Shown here piece after piece: positions 23,560-38,500 of a stretch of 64,000 bases of DNA. The notes beneath the pieces were generated by a model. It had not been told where the DNA came from, made no database searches, and saw nothing but the letters and a program-made list of their open reading frames with translations. The position numbers were made by a program, and so were the translations under genes. The DNA lies in contig OY727096.1 in NCBI GenBank assembly GCA_963402885.1, positions 24,533,820 to 24,597,819 of the forward strand, given 5' to 3'. This DNA is from Antedon bifida. Its lineage: Eukaryota; Echinodermata; Crinoidea; Comatulida; Antedonidae. Positions within the stretch are counted from its first letter, which is position 1; the number at the start of each line of letters is the position of its first letter.

Positions 23560-26500
23560 ATGAGCTCACAAACATTTTCAAAAATGAGTACCAAACCGTT
23601 TGTTACGGATAATACAGAATCGCTATATGACAGGTGAGTGTCTATTCATAATTTACACTGACAAAAGAGTTTTACTATTTTAATACCGTTTATTTGACCT
23701 GTTGCAGTTTGTTTATTTTTTATGCTTATTAAAGTTGCAAGATAGTTGCAATACATTTCTATTTTATTTCATATTTTTTGCACCAAAGAAGTAAAGTACA
23801 AAACATTTTTTTCCTGAACTATTTCGTTTTTATTTTGCAAAAAAAAAAAAAAACGAGAGATTTGATCTGTGAAGGTTTTTCTGGTGAACATGGCATTTTA
23901 TCTACTGTACTCACATTGACAAAATACAGTAAAGTTTTAATAAAAAGAAAGTTTACTCATTATTTTTCTATCAAATAATTTGATTTTGTTGTTGGTACAG
24001 TATTTTCTTAGTAGGGGAAAGTTTACACTATCAAACTTTATGTGACAAACAAGTGTGATGTGGACATATTATGGATGATGATTTCTTATTACTACCATAT
24101 TTGGGCACATCACACTTTTTTTGTCATAACTAGTTAGATAGTGTAGACAGAACATTACAGATCATATAAACAATTATTCTACAGCAGTTTACTGCAGTAA
24201 CTATATTTTGTTACTGTATTGTAAACTTATGAGACAATCTCAATGTGTTGCTTGCTGAATAATTGTATAAATAGGTTAAACAATATTTTTTTTATCATTG
24301 ATTTTGAATGGAAATCACTATACTGTAGATAACCAAATTTTCTTTTCCCATTTTCATACATTTAAATATTCCTAACTATGTCTCAAACTTTATGTGTGTA
24401 TGATGTGCCGATATACTGTATGGGCATGATGATGTCACTACCATATTTAATCATATCACTACCATATTTGGGCACATCAAACTTTTTTTGTCCAACTGGT
24501 TTGATAGTGTAGACAGAGCTTTAGATGAAATCCTTATTTGAAACAAAGATTATTTCTACATTAAAAAAATATTTTTGTTTACAGTCAAGAAAAGGAACCC
24601 TCTCCACTACCAGTAGCGACAGATGATGCTATAGCATATGTTGACAAAATGGGTATGTTCACTAACCTAATAATAACAGTAATTTTGTAAGGCCTGGCTA
24701 CAGAATCTAGTAAATATTAGGGGCAATAGAATTATACTTGGATAACAGTGAGTTTGAGGTTATACTCGGACAAATGGTACTTATTATATCTGTAATTGTA
24801 GTTTATACCAAGAGAAACAAACAATTGATTATTACAGTACATTATCCAATATTCTGACTTTTGCCGAAGTGAAAGACATTTTATGACAGCAGCAACGGCA
24901 GTGTTTACAATTACCGCTAATCTAAAGTAGTTCCACATGGCAGTTTTAACAATTCAACATCTGATTATATTTTTTGGCAGTTTTTGATAAATTACAAAAT
25001 ATTAACTATCGAAAATATTTTTCTGCACAGTACAATTTTCCATTTTTAGATAGAATTGTAGTAATTCATAAAATTGTACTTTTGTTATTTATTTTCAATT
25101 AATTAATAATATAAACATCAATACATAATAGAAAATGTTATCTCATTAGCTGCCGTAAATACTCTTTTTAAAAACCTGTTAATACAATACTTAGAAACCG
25201 TGTGAAACTTTAAAATTATACAAACACTGTTTATTGCAGTGATTGTCTCTCTTTTATTAAAACACAAATAAAAATACGTTATTGCAGTAAAAATGTAGTA
25301 ACTGCACTAGAATAAATTTAACATGATCCCTTAAAGCTTGGCATTTTTCTTTGACAAGTTACTTTACGCTTTCTGCGTTTATTTGTTTTGTATCCAATTG
25401 AGATTTTTTTATTAGTTGCTTTTGATTCTTTGAATTAATATTTATTTGTTTTTCATCAATTCTGGAGTGAATTCTTTTGGAAGATTGTGTATTTAGTAAA
25501 ATATGTGGACAGTATTAAAGCAAACTGATTAATTATTAATATGATTGAAGTCAGCTTTTTAATTAGAGCAAATTTCCAAGTGTTCAATCAGTTTTTTTTA
25601 GTAGTGATAGTCGTCCATCAGGGAATTAATTAGTTTAATCTTTCATTGTAAAGTCGATGATTGGTGGTTGTATTGTTCATGCCATCTGGTAGCGTTCTCG
25701 GATAGTTCGCACCAATCTTGCATACATCATCATATGAATCTTTTTCTACGGCATAACAATTATTATTCAATGAATTGATTATATCATCCAATAATTATGG
25801 AATATTATTATTACCCCGTAACAGCATGGAAGATGGTGGTTAAAAATTGTTTCAACCTACCTTAATTAAACCCACCTCTAAACGCTATCATAAGTACATC
25901 CCACACATTATTGTCAGGCCATTGGACATTTTCATCAGTAGAAATAAATTGGGACACCATTATAATCACTGTACTAGAATAGTGAAATTGCTTTAACTTA
26001 TCATTATCAGTAAAATCCCTATTAAGGGGACACCTTTAGACCATGTTTTTTTATATGGATGTCCCCTCAATAGAGGTTATTAGTCATATTTTTAAAAAAA
26101 TTGCCTGTTAAATACAGAAAAATGTCCCCAAAATTGGTTCTACTACCTACTAATTATACCTTAAACTGTTGTTAATCAGCTATACTAATTTCCATTTTCT
26201 TAATCAATCAAAGCAATAAATACCGTCATCTTCATTCATTATTTTAATGTTGATGATATAATTTGTATTATTTTCAGATGAAGGAGAGATTGATAGTGTG
26301 CTGTTCACAGATTCTTTGGTAACCACGTCAGACACAGGCAAAGAGTTAGGAGAGTTCACAGTGAGCATAGAGAAAGCACGCTACAACAGCAAAGATTGTT
26401 ACCTTATTCATGCAAATAGCCATGGTGCCATCGATAATGTGCCAATGGGAACATCTATTACTGGTACGGAAAGTATATAGTTTATTTTATTAGTAAAACA

Positions 26501-29500
26501 CCTATTTAGTATTAAGGAGGCACCTTCAGGACCCAACAAGTTGTCACTTTAATTATTAAATATTATTAATAGGGGTGTCCCTTCAATGGAGGTTTTAGTG
26601 GTATTACAATAACGTACATTGCTCCTTATTCGTGTCCCCTGAATAGATGTGTTCCAAAGGAGGGTTTCTACTGTAGGCCTACTTCATTTATTCATCAATT
26701 CCTTCATTCACTAAATTCATTCATTTATTATCCGTCTATGCACAACATCTATGTGTGTATCAACAATAATTCATTCACCATTCAGTATAAGATAATCAGT
26801 TGTTCTATTTGTTCTTCACTCAGTCTTACAGTAGTAATTACTCCATGCATTTCTGCCACAGATATGTTATCATTTGTTCACCTGGGCCTTGGTCTGTTTG
26901 CTTAAATTACAGTTAGTATTTAGGCTTCAAGTAAAACAGGTACATTCTACTCATTTTACTATCGCTATAATAGCTAATCAAACAAGTAAATCTAAGATGT
27001 CAATGTGTCAACGAACTCATAAAACACACAGACATTAAATTGATTATAAAATAAAAAATAGTTCATAATTTTAATATTTTAGCAAGCAAATAAGAAGTTA
27101 TACTGATACTGTACTGTAGGGATAAGACTGACAAACGCATTTGTAAAAAGATAATTAAATTCACATTCAATATACCTCTTCCAATAAACATACCTGTACT
27201 CTTACTAACCTACTGCCCTCATCCTAATAATCATTGTAACAAAGATTCATGATGAAAGTAAATTTAGAGTACTTTTTCACAAATGTTTTGGAACAGTGAA
27301 TGCATGCTTCAGCAGTGTTAGATGGTGTTGCTCACAAAATCTATCCCTGTGCAACTGAAACCTAATCAACTAGTTGCAAATATTTTTTGTGTGAAATTTG
27401 CATAGAAAAATCTGCTAAAAGCAGACCAGTCAATTGTATTTTAAAAAATTGTATAATATAATTATTATTTTTTATGAATTATGTATTCTTTAAGGTTTGT
27501 ATGTTGAAATTAAATGTTGATATACAGTAATGTTTGCGGTACACCACATAATAGTATATAGTTCTGAAAAAAACTGTTGAGTTTCTTGACGTTTCAATCA
27601 ATATAGTTCAATGGTTCTCAGGAGTTATTCTCACTCAATGTATCGAAACGTCGAGAAACTCAACAGTTCTTGTAAGAACTATACATGGTGTACCACAAAC
27701 TTTATATCGACATTTATGAGTATGATTTTCTGTTTCGTAATTTTGCAATTGTATTAAAAAAGTAAATGATCAAATTTTAATTAATTAATTTGCATAAATC
27801 CTTTTGCAAAAAAAAAGGTCTGAAAAAAAGTACCAATATATGTTATTAAGACAAGAGTTAGTGAACTGTTTATACTAATGAACACCTGCTGTTGTGAGGT
27901 CTATGGCCAACTGGTAACACCCTTTTGCAATACTGAAAGGGAAGCTGATCAACGTTGTAACACAGATAATATCTGCCAATGGATTATCGCTAATAAGCAA
28001 CGTTGAGTAAAATTCATAGCATGACATCATGATACCTGGATTGTGGTGTTAATTATGTATGTAAATGTTTCATTTTTAAAAAAGCGTCAAATGTTTGATT
28101 TTTTAACATGTTTTAATGATTTTGTTTCGTGCATTATAAAAAATACACATAAATCATCATCATGATATTCATTTAGTCATTGATTGGGTTGGGGGTGGAG
28201 GTAGTGTTGGGAGGTGGGGGCAACAACGTTAGGAGATCATGCAACCTGCAATTTTATGAGGAAGAAAAGGAGATAAAGGATGAAATAAATTTTTTAATAA
28301 TTACTTTATTAATATTACTTACAGTAACATTATGACATTTAACTGTAATAATTTCATTTAAAAAAATCTTATTCTTCCAGCATATGTGTCCAAAAAAATA
28401 GAGACATTAGAACAACAACATCATGAATATGTCAAGGTGAGTGTTTATTTTTATGCCTGCAAATAATTACTCAATTTTTATGCACAGACAAGACTGGAAG
28501 AAGATATCATGATACTACAATGTTGTACTAGGTGTAAGGGCATGTGGCGCAGTGTTTTGGACGTTGCACTACTGATAGTTAGATCATAGGTTTGAATGCA
28601 ATGCTCATCAAATTGCCTGTATCATTTAGGCAAGATACATTTGCCTCTCTCCACCAAGGTGTACAAATGGGTGCCTTGTAAAGTCAAGACACAACTTTGC
28701 ACGGATTGCTAGCTGCATTATGGGAGTACATTTCCATACGTGTTTGATCCAAAAATAACCAGGGTATTATTTATGCACAGGTTTTACAACATTAGGCGCT
28801 TTATAAATCCAGGATATTATTATGATACTTGCTCTGTCTACACTATCCAACTTTATGTGACAAAAAAATGTGATGTGCCCATATATCGACATAATGATAT
28901 CATAAAAGAAATAGGTGCTGCATAGGCAGGATCATGTATAAAAATATCAAAATAAAATATTTATTATACGAGTACTTTCGACCATATGTCATCATCATAT
29001 GATATCATATGTTGGTATATCACTACCATATTTAGGCACATCATACTTTTTGTGTCAAACTAGTAACTAACTGATAGTGTAGGCAGATCTTTAGGAGATT
29101 GTCTTCTTGATGTTGGTTGTGGTTGTCGCTGCACTATCTTTGTTGTGGATTTCAATCCAGAACAATTCAGGGATGAGCACTCAATTATACATACAGAAAG
29201 GTTGATTTCTCTGGCATCAAACGTGTTTATCATTACAATGAAAAACAAATACCTAAATGACAGCCATGTTGCCAGCAGTTCCGCTCCACTGGTTAGTGCT
29301 TTTTTAGCAAAAGTTATGATGATGAAGTAACGGAGAGCAGGAGAACAACAATCAATCATGGTGTTTGAAATAACATTGGTAGATGCCATGAAAGTAAAAC
29401 AGTTTTAAAAAACCCCAATCGATTGAGTGTATGCCATTTTACCGGTTAACTGCAACTTAAAATCAGCAGTTAATTATTGGACGTAGTTTCGTCAACTACC

Positions 29501-32500
29501 ATAAAAATTGACCCTTTGACCACCTGAGCTTATCAGTCGATAACTAGCTACAGATTAGCAGAAAATGTGGTTTTTATATAAATTTTATCTTTTAATCTAA
29601 TCTCAAAGTCAAATAAATGGTTATTTGGCGTTTATGCAACAGAAACAAGCCTGATGCGCATTATTGTTGTAGGTGAATCCACAGTACTGTTATCAATCAG
29701 AGTCATTAATAAACCCATTTTCATTATCTTCTATCAATCATTGGTTGACTTTCAAACAATTACCTACAGTCCTTGTAATATCCTGACTGATTCCCAAACG
29801 AGTCCTTTGTTTTATAGGTTTAGCATGCTGAAGATCCAACACGTACTATATGGTTATGTACAGTGAGAATTTTTCTTGTTTTTTTTTATTTTATTGGAGA
29901 ATAAACCCATCTTTACGTCTCCCTTAATCTGATTTACACATTTTTTTTTATTTCAACCATCTTTAAAAAGGGTAACTTTTCCAGTTTATCCCAGTGGGTT
30001 AACTGATATTCAGGGTACATTGCAACCATTAATAATAACAAGCAATCATCAAAACATTAAATTAGGAATATCAGAATCAATATAATATAATCTATAAAAA
30101 AAATATATATATTTATTAAAAGAACTCTACTGGAGTTTAAAATATATATAAAAGAGTTTAACATGTATCTTTTCAACTTAAGTTTAAATATATTTTCAAT
30201 TTTGCATTCCCGGAGCTCATTTGGTAAATTATTATAAAAATTAGGACAGATATACTGTAAAACATGTTTAAAACATTCCAACTTGACTTTTGGACAAACT
30301 AAATCACCTCATTTTCCTTGTCTTACTATATAAAAGCAAGCAAACTTTTTACAAAATAAAATATTTACAGTATTATCAACAGTATGAAACAGAAGCTTCC
30401 TCTTTTTCTTTCTAAATTAAAAAAATTACAATGGAAAAGATAACACATTATTTCAGCACTTCAAGTTTTGGGCCCCTGGTTCGTGAATTCTACTTTATTA
30501 AAAAATTAAACAAATTAATAATATAATATGATGTTCCTTAATATACTTCTGTCTTTGTTTTCATCTCAAGATGCATAAATGATAATGACATTGGTTTATG
30601 ACTCATTGTAAAGTGGCATCATAAATTGAAAGTAGGCCACTTAATGTGAACCTTCCCATCAACTGTACCCCATTAAACATCATCGATAGGTCATAGGTCA
30701 CATACTACAAATGACACAGATTACCTGAACTCCCATGATTGATGAGAGGTAGAGGTTTAATTTAATTTGTTTTAATCACTTTTGAGAAACACTTTAAAGG
30801 ACAAATTATTATGAGCAATTAACATATTCTCACTCCTAGTTAATATTCATTGGTGACCAAATAATAAATTTATACTTATTTTTGTTATATAGTGTTTGTA
30901 ACGCAATACTTTTTTAGGTTATAAAAACACCTTTTTAATCTACTAAGCTTCTTTGGATAATCTTCTATAAATATATTTAATCTTCAATGTCAGTAGTATG
31001 TGTTTTTGTATTTATATTTTTATAATTAACGATTTCCAAATAAATCAAATTCTATGCTCAGGTACAGTATAATCCTACCTCCTAATTTAGGCTAAATTCA
31101 GACACAAAAACTTAAATTAAATTTATTATTTCCCCCCAAATTTCATACCCGCGCCCTTATTATTATAATAAATAATAGAATTGTCTTGATTAAGATAGAA
31201 TTGTTTTTTTAATATTTATTTAATTATTTAAAAAGTTTTCATACTAAATTAATTATTAATTATACTTTACATGTTTTGAAAAGAAGCCCTCTATTGAGTT
31301 TGCAAATAATCGCGAATAAAAGCCCATCTGTCAAAATGGCCATAAACGTGTTATTGGTGAATGAGCCCATGGGCTTTAAATGAGATTTAAAAGGATATCA
31401 AATGGGACTGTTAACATGTTTTATTCCCTTTGGCCAATTTAATGTTATGTAATATGTTGATAGATACCCGATTAAAGAATTAATATAAAGGTATTTATAG
31501 ATTTCTATGATTCGGTGATGATACATGATATTTAACTTGAAAATTAATCAAAATTTGTTTAACTGTCGATGATATACACAAAGGAATTATTGTCCTTGAA
31601 TGTCATAAAAAAATTGAAGTTTTAACGCCTTGTGTAAATTGTGATGTCATGGTCGATTATGAGTATGACCCACAAGTTGTGGTGAGCGGTTCATTGACTG
31701 AGAAAAGAACCCTGGCCTGGGATGGATAAGAAATCAGTAGGCGAGCTTAGAAACTTTGGCAAATCCTCTGAGAATTGTATAATATCCCAGTGCTTCAGAG
31801 TAGGAAGTCCTATATCATTAGTTCCTTAAGTAAGGAGTGGATTGATAGTGACTTTAAACCAATGAACAGCAAGCGCTTACGATACACCGTGAACAAACAC
31901 AGCAAGGTTTTCATTGCTGAAACCGGTAGATTACACGTCGAAAGAGAAATTGGCAATACCTTGGGCTTGCGAACGACTGTGACGTCACCGACAACGCGTA
32001 AACCGTTCCAGATTGGCGAGCTAACAAACTCACCGGTTATAAGTGCACGCTCAGAGTTTGTTTAGACTGTGACAGAGGTATACGACGAGCATACATCATT
32101 ATGTTGAGATCACGAGCTGCTACCTACGGTTCGACGAAGCGATATTTCGTAAGCACTTCTTTGTTGTTAAGCATGCATTTATTTTTTATTTGTTAGTTCG
32201 GATGTACTTAATTTTCTAACAGGTAATTGGCAATGTACAACTTTCGGTATTGAGCTTATCTAGTGTGTTAAGGTGTGCAGGTATGATAAGCTTTGAATGC
32301 AGATGGTAGGACTGCGGCGATAGTTGTTCAGTGTGATATTTATTTGTTCCATGTGTCATGGAAGGGGTGTCAAAGATCAGATTCTGGACAGGATATTCGA
32401 ATCTACGGACACCTGGGCATGTTTTAAAAAGTGACGTTGATTAAATATGAAAGATCTGTGATTCCCACCACCTCTTATTAAAAACTAGAACAATGCTAAA

Positions 32501-35500
32501 TATTACGATTTTTGAAATATACTGTTTTTGTTAATCGTGAATTCATTCATTTCGTTCTTTTTTTGCTTTTTAATCATAGCATTATGTACTTGGTGTTTTG
32601 TTTACATGAATTAATTTAAGCTACCGCAGTTAAATTCAATTAATGTGTTCCAACCCTCTAAGGTGGAAACTATTTAACAATTTGCAAACATCATGATTGG
32701 ATTTTGTAGATTTTCACAGTGTAAAAGAATGCTTTTATTTAAACTAAGTCTCAGTTCACATGTCTTTTTACCTTAGCTTTTCTCATCAAATGTATTTCAT
32801 CTGCCGGAGATTGCTTTTTATTGGGGATTTAGTCTTGTATGGCTGATAAAGACAATGTTATATGCCAATTTCCTGGAGCGTCCTGCAGAATTTGAGAAAC
32901 TGTTGTTTTTATTTGACTTGATCTCATTGTATTACATTTATTGTTTTTTCTTTGATGCTAGTGCTCCCCCAATTTTATATTTTAAAGATCAATGCTTTTT
33001 GATCTAATGGAATTGGCTATAGAATGTGACGTCTTGTTAAAATAATATGGCGAATCAGGAAGAATAATAATTCATTTTTCGGATTTAAATAAAAAAGGAA
33101 GAACATAAAACAGTAAAATTGATCCCCAAATAAGATCTAGTGATTATTGTGTCATTTCAATCCACTTCCTAAGCCCTTATTTTTTTTATTATTCTTTTAT
33201 TCTTTATATTTATACTGGGTGACCTCTTCAGTCAAAGACTGTTCTCTCAAATGTGATGATCAGCATACCAGTGATGATCCCCTAAGTGACTGTGTGTGAC
33301 AGTGGCCATGTGTAAACTAGTACATTGGGTGTATTTTGTGTACACTGGACCGTTTATAATCCTTATCCAAAAAGACTCATTCTACCCCCAGAACCATGGA
33401 GTGAGAAAATATTATGTTATGTACTGTATTACAGTTGCAATGTCTTAAGAGCTCAGCCACTCAACGTTAAACGAAGCCTTTGAGAAGCGAGTATTACTTG
33501 GATTTTTGTTTATTACAGCTTGGCTTAGTTCTATAGAGCTCACTGTCATTTAAAAATAAATACAGATATTAATATTATATGTGCTCTTCTAACAACATTT
33601 GTTTAAAGGTTTGCATGGCAAATGAACACTAGTAAAATTAGGTTTGTGGTGTACCATGTGATTCCAAGAAGGACGTTTTGGTTGTTATGCAGAAAATGGT
33701 TGTAGCACAACAGCATTTTCAACCTTACTTTATTTTCTTTTTGGAATGAGGGGTGTACTGCAAACCTGACGTTTCTTTTTCTAAAAAATAATAATAGGAA
33801 AAAAGAACAAATTTAGTTTTCCTTCAAACTGAAAATGTTGTGTGTGAAAATTTCTCCAGATTTGTTAGTGGGCATATGATACCTCAGGGTGGGCCTATGT
33901 CTGAACAAGTGTAATAAATTTGTTTGCAATTTTATCTTTTCAGCTGGAAGAACAACATCTTGATAAAAAAACGTTTATCGTTAAACAAGAGGATAAGTAC
34001 ATTGTTAATAGAATCATCACACAAGGGGAGGTAAGTCATCATCATCATCCATCTTCATCATCATCATTATCATCATCATTGTGAACATCATAATCATCAT
34101 CATCATTATTTTATCATCTTCAACATTACATCATCATGATAAAATGACCCGCTAAAAATCTTCAAGTATTTTTACCAATCTAAAGTGACAAATAGAATAG
34201 TCATTTGATGATGATTAGTTGAGTTGCCTGCTTTGCGTCCACAACCTTGTGTTGCGTGTACGTCCTTTGCTTTGCGCCCTAATGGGAACCATGCTTTATG
34301 TTCAGCTATAATGAAATAGGATACTAACATATCATTGCTGCTAATGCTATCATTATTATCCAACTTAATGAATATGTTAATGATGATGTGAAGCTATTGA
34401 ATCTTTTGAAGAATTTAACTAACTAATTACATGATTTTCCAAACCAAATAAGTAAAAGAATGTTTATCAAATGTTTTATGTTCACAGCAAGTGTTTAGGC
34501 ATGCTGAAACATACAGTTCAGAAACCATGCATGGATTCATATCAGAAGGTGGGTAGTACTGGTTTTTTTTTTATTAAAAAAAAGATCATTGGACCAAAGT
34601 GACCTAGGGGGAAAGGTTTGAGAGGGGAGGTCAAAATATCTGCTGTCAAAAGAAAGTCAAACCTGTGCTAAAGTCTGTAAAAATGTATTAATATTTATGT
34701 GTTTGTTGCTTGATTTGGTTTCAAATTACTTTACATTACTTCCTACTGGTACTACCAGTATTTATTATACTTAGGGACCATGTTAAAATTATTCGACTGT
34801 ACTCCTGTTACTGCAGTAACTACATTCTGTTTACTCTTTAACCTGTTTAACCTGTAAATTATTATTTAGCAAACTTTTTTGTGTGTATCATACACCTTGT
34901 TTTTTGCAGTGACTGACTCATAAACATCTACATTTAATTAAATCGTACTGTTGATGCAGTAAAAAAATATATTTACTGCAGTAACTCCAGTAGAATAACT
35001 TGTATCAGGTAGAACTCTAACCTACAACATCCAGATGAAGAACAATTTATGTACAATAGTTCGACCATCTGACCAATTATCACATTTAACTTTACTTGTT
35101 TTTCTTGTAAAAACAGGTTCAAATTTGTTGATACAAAGGCTAATGGTGAAGAAAGGCATTCCAGAAGATTGTAAATTCATTTCATTTGATTCAGAAGCCA
35201 AACTGTGTCATGCAACATATGTAAGTATTTTTTATGAATAAATAAAGAGTGTCCACTGTCAATAAAAAAATATGGTTACAGTAGGAGTGTAGTTTTTCCA
35301 CAAAAGGTGCAAAAATTGCCATGAGTTAGTATAGGCATATTTACCATACTGATCTCTAGTTTGAAAAGGGCACTTCTGGGAAAAAGAGCGTTCGTTTGAA
35401 CCATTAGGCTTGACTTCAGTTAAAGTGTGTGTATGTGTCCTGAAATTTATTGACAAGTACTGTAAATTGCATGGAAACTTGCAAGGAAAAAGAAGTGGGT

Positions 35501-38500
35501 CTTTTGAACCCCTTCACTACCCCATCTCATCGTGCCTAAGCTCAGACTAGCAGTTTCTGATTTATTTATTAACAAAATAATAATTTTACTTTGCTTTAAG
35601 TATAGCATACTTGTAAGTACAGACAACAAAATCATTGTTGGAAATTTTTTTCTCACGCTATCTAAAATGTGTCAAAACGGTGCACAACTTTTTTTTTTTG
35701 TAAAAAAGATTGAGTTTAAAGCCCCTGGATCTAATCACCTCTAGGGACTCTGCTGAAAAGGTTACCTGCAAAAAAGGATATCGCATGTTATCTATTACGT
35801 CATTTTTCAGAGAATGTCAGCGTCTGAAAAAACAAAGGTTAATTGTCACTAATGCAGTAGTCGTGGCTATGTCTCTTCAAATTTCGCTTTCAGTTTTGTT
35901 TTTCAGTTCAATTTTTTTTTAATTAAAAAAGTCTGGTATTCAAGTGATCCCCTGGAGCCATGAAAACAATGTCATAAAATGTCATAAAGATAAAAAATGA
36001 AAGAAAAAGTAGTATTGAACACCTTTGTTAAATTAATTGTTCCGTATTATTGAAGGCGGATGATGTCATCATTGTACCCCACCTTGGCACGATGACATTT
36101 TTCTTCAAGGTCATTTGGTGGAGTTGAATAGGTTCATGGTATTTAGATTTAAGTGTTTGTGGCGCAGTGTGTTGGACCTGATCAATGGAACGGGAGTTCG
36201 AGACCAGCACTCAGATTCCTTGTGTGCAAGACTCACCCAGGTGTACAAATGGGTACTTGGTAGGGCCAATCACAACTTCACTATTACTGTTAATCCAAAC
36301 TGGAGGAACCACTTTCAAATAAAAAAGTGTAAATACAATATAATGTAGTGGTATGTCCCTATGCGTTACTGTATCTGTAAGTTATTGATAATATTGTGAT
36401 TTTGTGTTTTCCTTGTTTTTTTATATGGAATTTTGTTATTCTGAAATAAAGTGATCAATCAATCATTTAAAAAAAATATCTAATTAATTTCCAGTGTGTC
36501 ACGGGCTGTTTATAATTTCTATTATTTTTTCTTTTTATTATTTAAATTTATATACTGTATTGTATCTGTAAGGAATTGTTTCTTTCTGGCTGTTGTTTTA
36601 CTTTATTGTTTTGATTTAGCTTTTTGCTTGTTTTAATTTGTATCTTCATTGAGACCAAGCTACTGCTACAGCATAGTCATTTTTTTTTTCTGTAATTTGT
36701 AAGTTGGATTTATATACTGTAGAACTGTGATATATTATTGTATTATATTATTATTATAGTATAGAATTGTATTCAAATAAATGGATTTCCATACAAAATA
36801 AAGTATACTAGAATCTTAAATTGTAACGTGACATACCGATCACACCGATTAATTATGCGGCTACTCTCTGATGTGGACACTCTAATCAGTCTGTTTAAAA
36901 AAACCTGTGTTGAATTTCTGGCCATTGCGTAAACAGGGTGATTTAGCTAAAGGCAAATGTCATGTGATATTAATTTCACTTTGTCACATCAACATAATTG
37001 TCACAATTTACATTTTTATTTTGTTATACCATATGATAAAAAAATTGTATTTTTCAGGTCAAGGTTTTCGTGGCCAAACACTGACCTATTATTATTTTAT
37101 TGATGGGTGGGGATATTTGTATATATTTGTATAGCCATGACTCAATATTGTGCCAACATACGTGTACAAGGCTAAAATGTATACTGTACGTTAGCCATGT
37201 TAAAATATATCCCATTTTTTGATAACAATAATTTCCAAAAGAATCTTGATTAAAGTTAATTGCATACTTTGAAATCAGCTGGTGCCATTTTGAAAATTCT
37301 TAAAACAATTAACTTTGCTAAAAATTCTGTCATCAGCCAAACGTTTTAGGATTATTACTTCACTCACAATCTATTAATGTAGACTTACAGATACGTCTCA
37401 GTTGTCTGGGAGTTTTTAAAGGTTGTCAGTTAGTTAGTTATAGCCATCTAAACCCATTTGCATCAAACCAATTTGCAGAGTATCTCACCTTTTATAACTA
37501 ATCTTGGAATATCAGCGTTTAAAATGTTAATCTTCACAATCGTTATCATGGCGTGATTTAGTTGTATGATAATCTGACCTTTTTTTAGAAATCTCTGGAT
37601 AATCATGCTCAAATGATTGAAGATACCGAGGTGACCGTGACAGGAATTGAGAGAACAATTCAGTCATACTCGGACCTACCTACGACATGGCAAACATATT
37701 TCTTACGTGATGGGTAAGTGTTTTGTATACAGAACAAAATAATGATGCTGCATTTATATGTTATATAAAGCTTGAAAGGACAATGCAAGTAATTTAACCA
37801 ATCACGATGCAATAGATCATGTTGCGTCCTAGTATGAAACAAGCTTTATAAATTGACTCTAATAAAGGGAAAGAAGTTTTGTCCTATAGTTAAAGGACAT
37901 ATAGTAAGTTACTGAACTAGAGCATGATTAAGTTTGTATAAATCTAAGAGTTTGTGAGTTCAATTCAACCCAAGAAAAGGTTGCTAAATAATTACAATAA
38001 ACAGGTTGGAGTTGAGACAAAATGTAGTTACTGCAGTAATTGCAATAGAATAATGTTGACATGGTCCCTAAATCGAATGGCCCAACTGGAAAATATGTGG
38101 TTAAAATGTGCATTTCGCATAGCATAGAAGCACTCTGGTGGTACATTCTTTATAATTCTAATACAACATGTACTGTATTTGGAACTTCCACCATAGCACT
38201 ATATCCTTTGAGTTGATTAGCTGCCTGTCTCCAATGTACAATTGTACTTTTAAATTGTTATATACAGGTATATTTATATGCATTTTGATTTTGTAAAAAA
38301 AATTCTGGCTCAGACTCAACTTGCATACAGGTAATATCCAGTCATTTTATATAATTGCTATCCTGTTGATAAACTCCTAACTATGTTTAGAGGCCAGTCG
38401 GTCCACAGGTCAGACTGTTTTTGATATTTATTTTAATCGAATTGAAATTTTATAAATATTGTTGACCTTGTCATCCTCCTGGGATTTAAAACTAGCAGTT

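Noticed and set aside
31775-32065. 96-codon frame as a nested gene in CATIP intron 4
   Set aside because: Open frame explained by higher GC locally; no homology I can recognise, so kept only as a compositional island.
34027-34140. CRISPR-like or regulatory repeat
   Set aside because: Plain interrupted TCA microsatellite.
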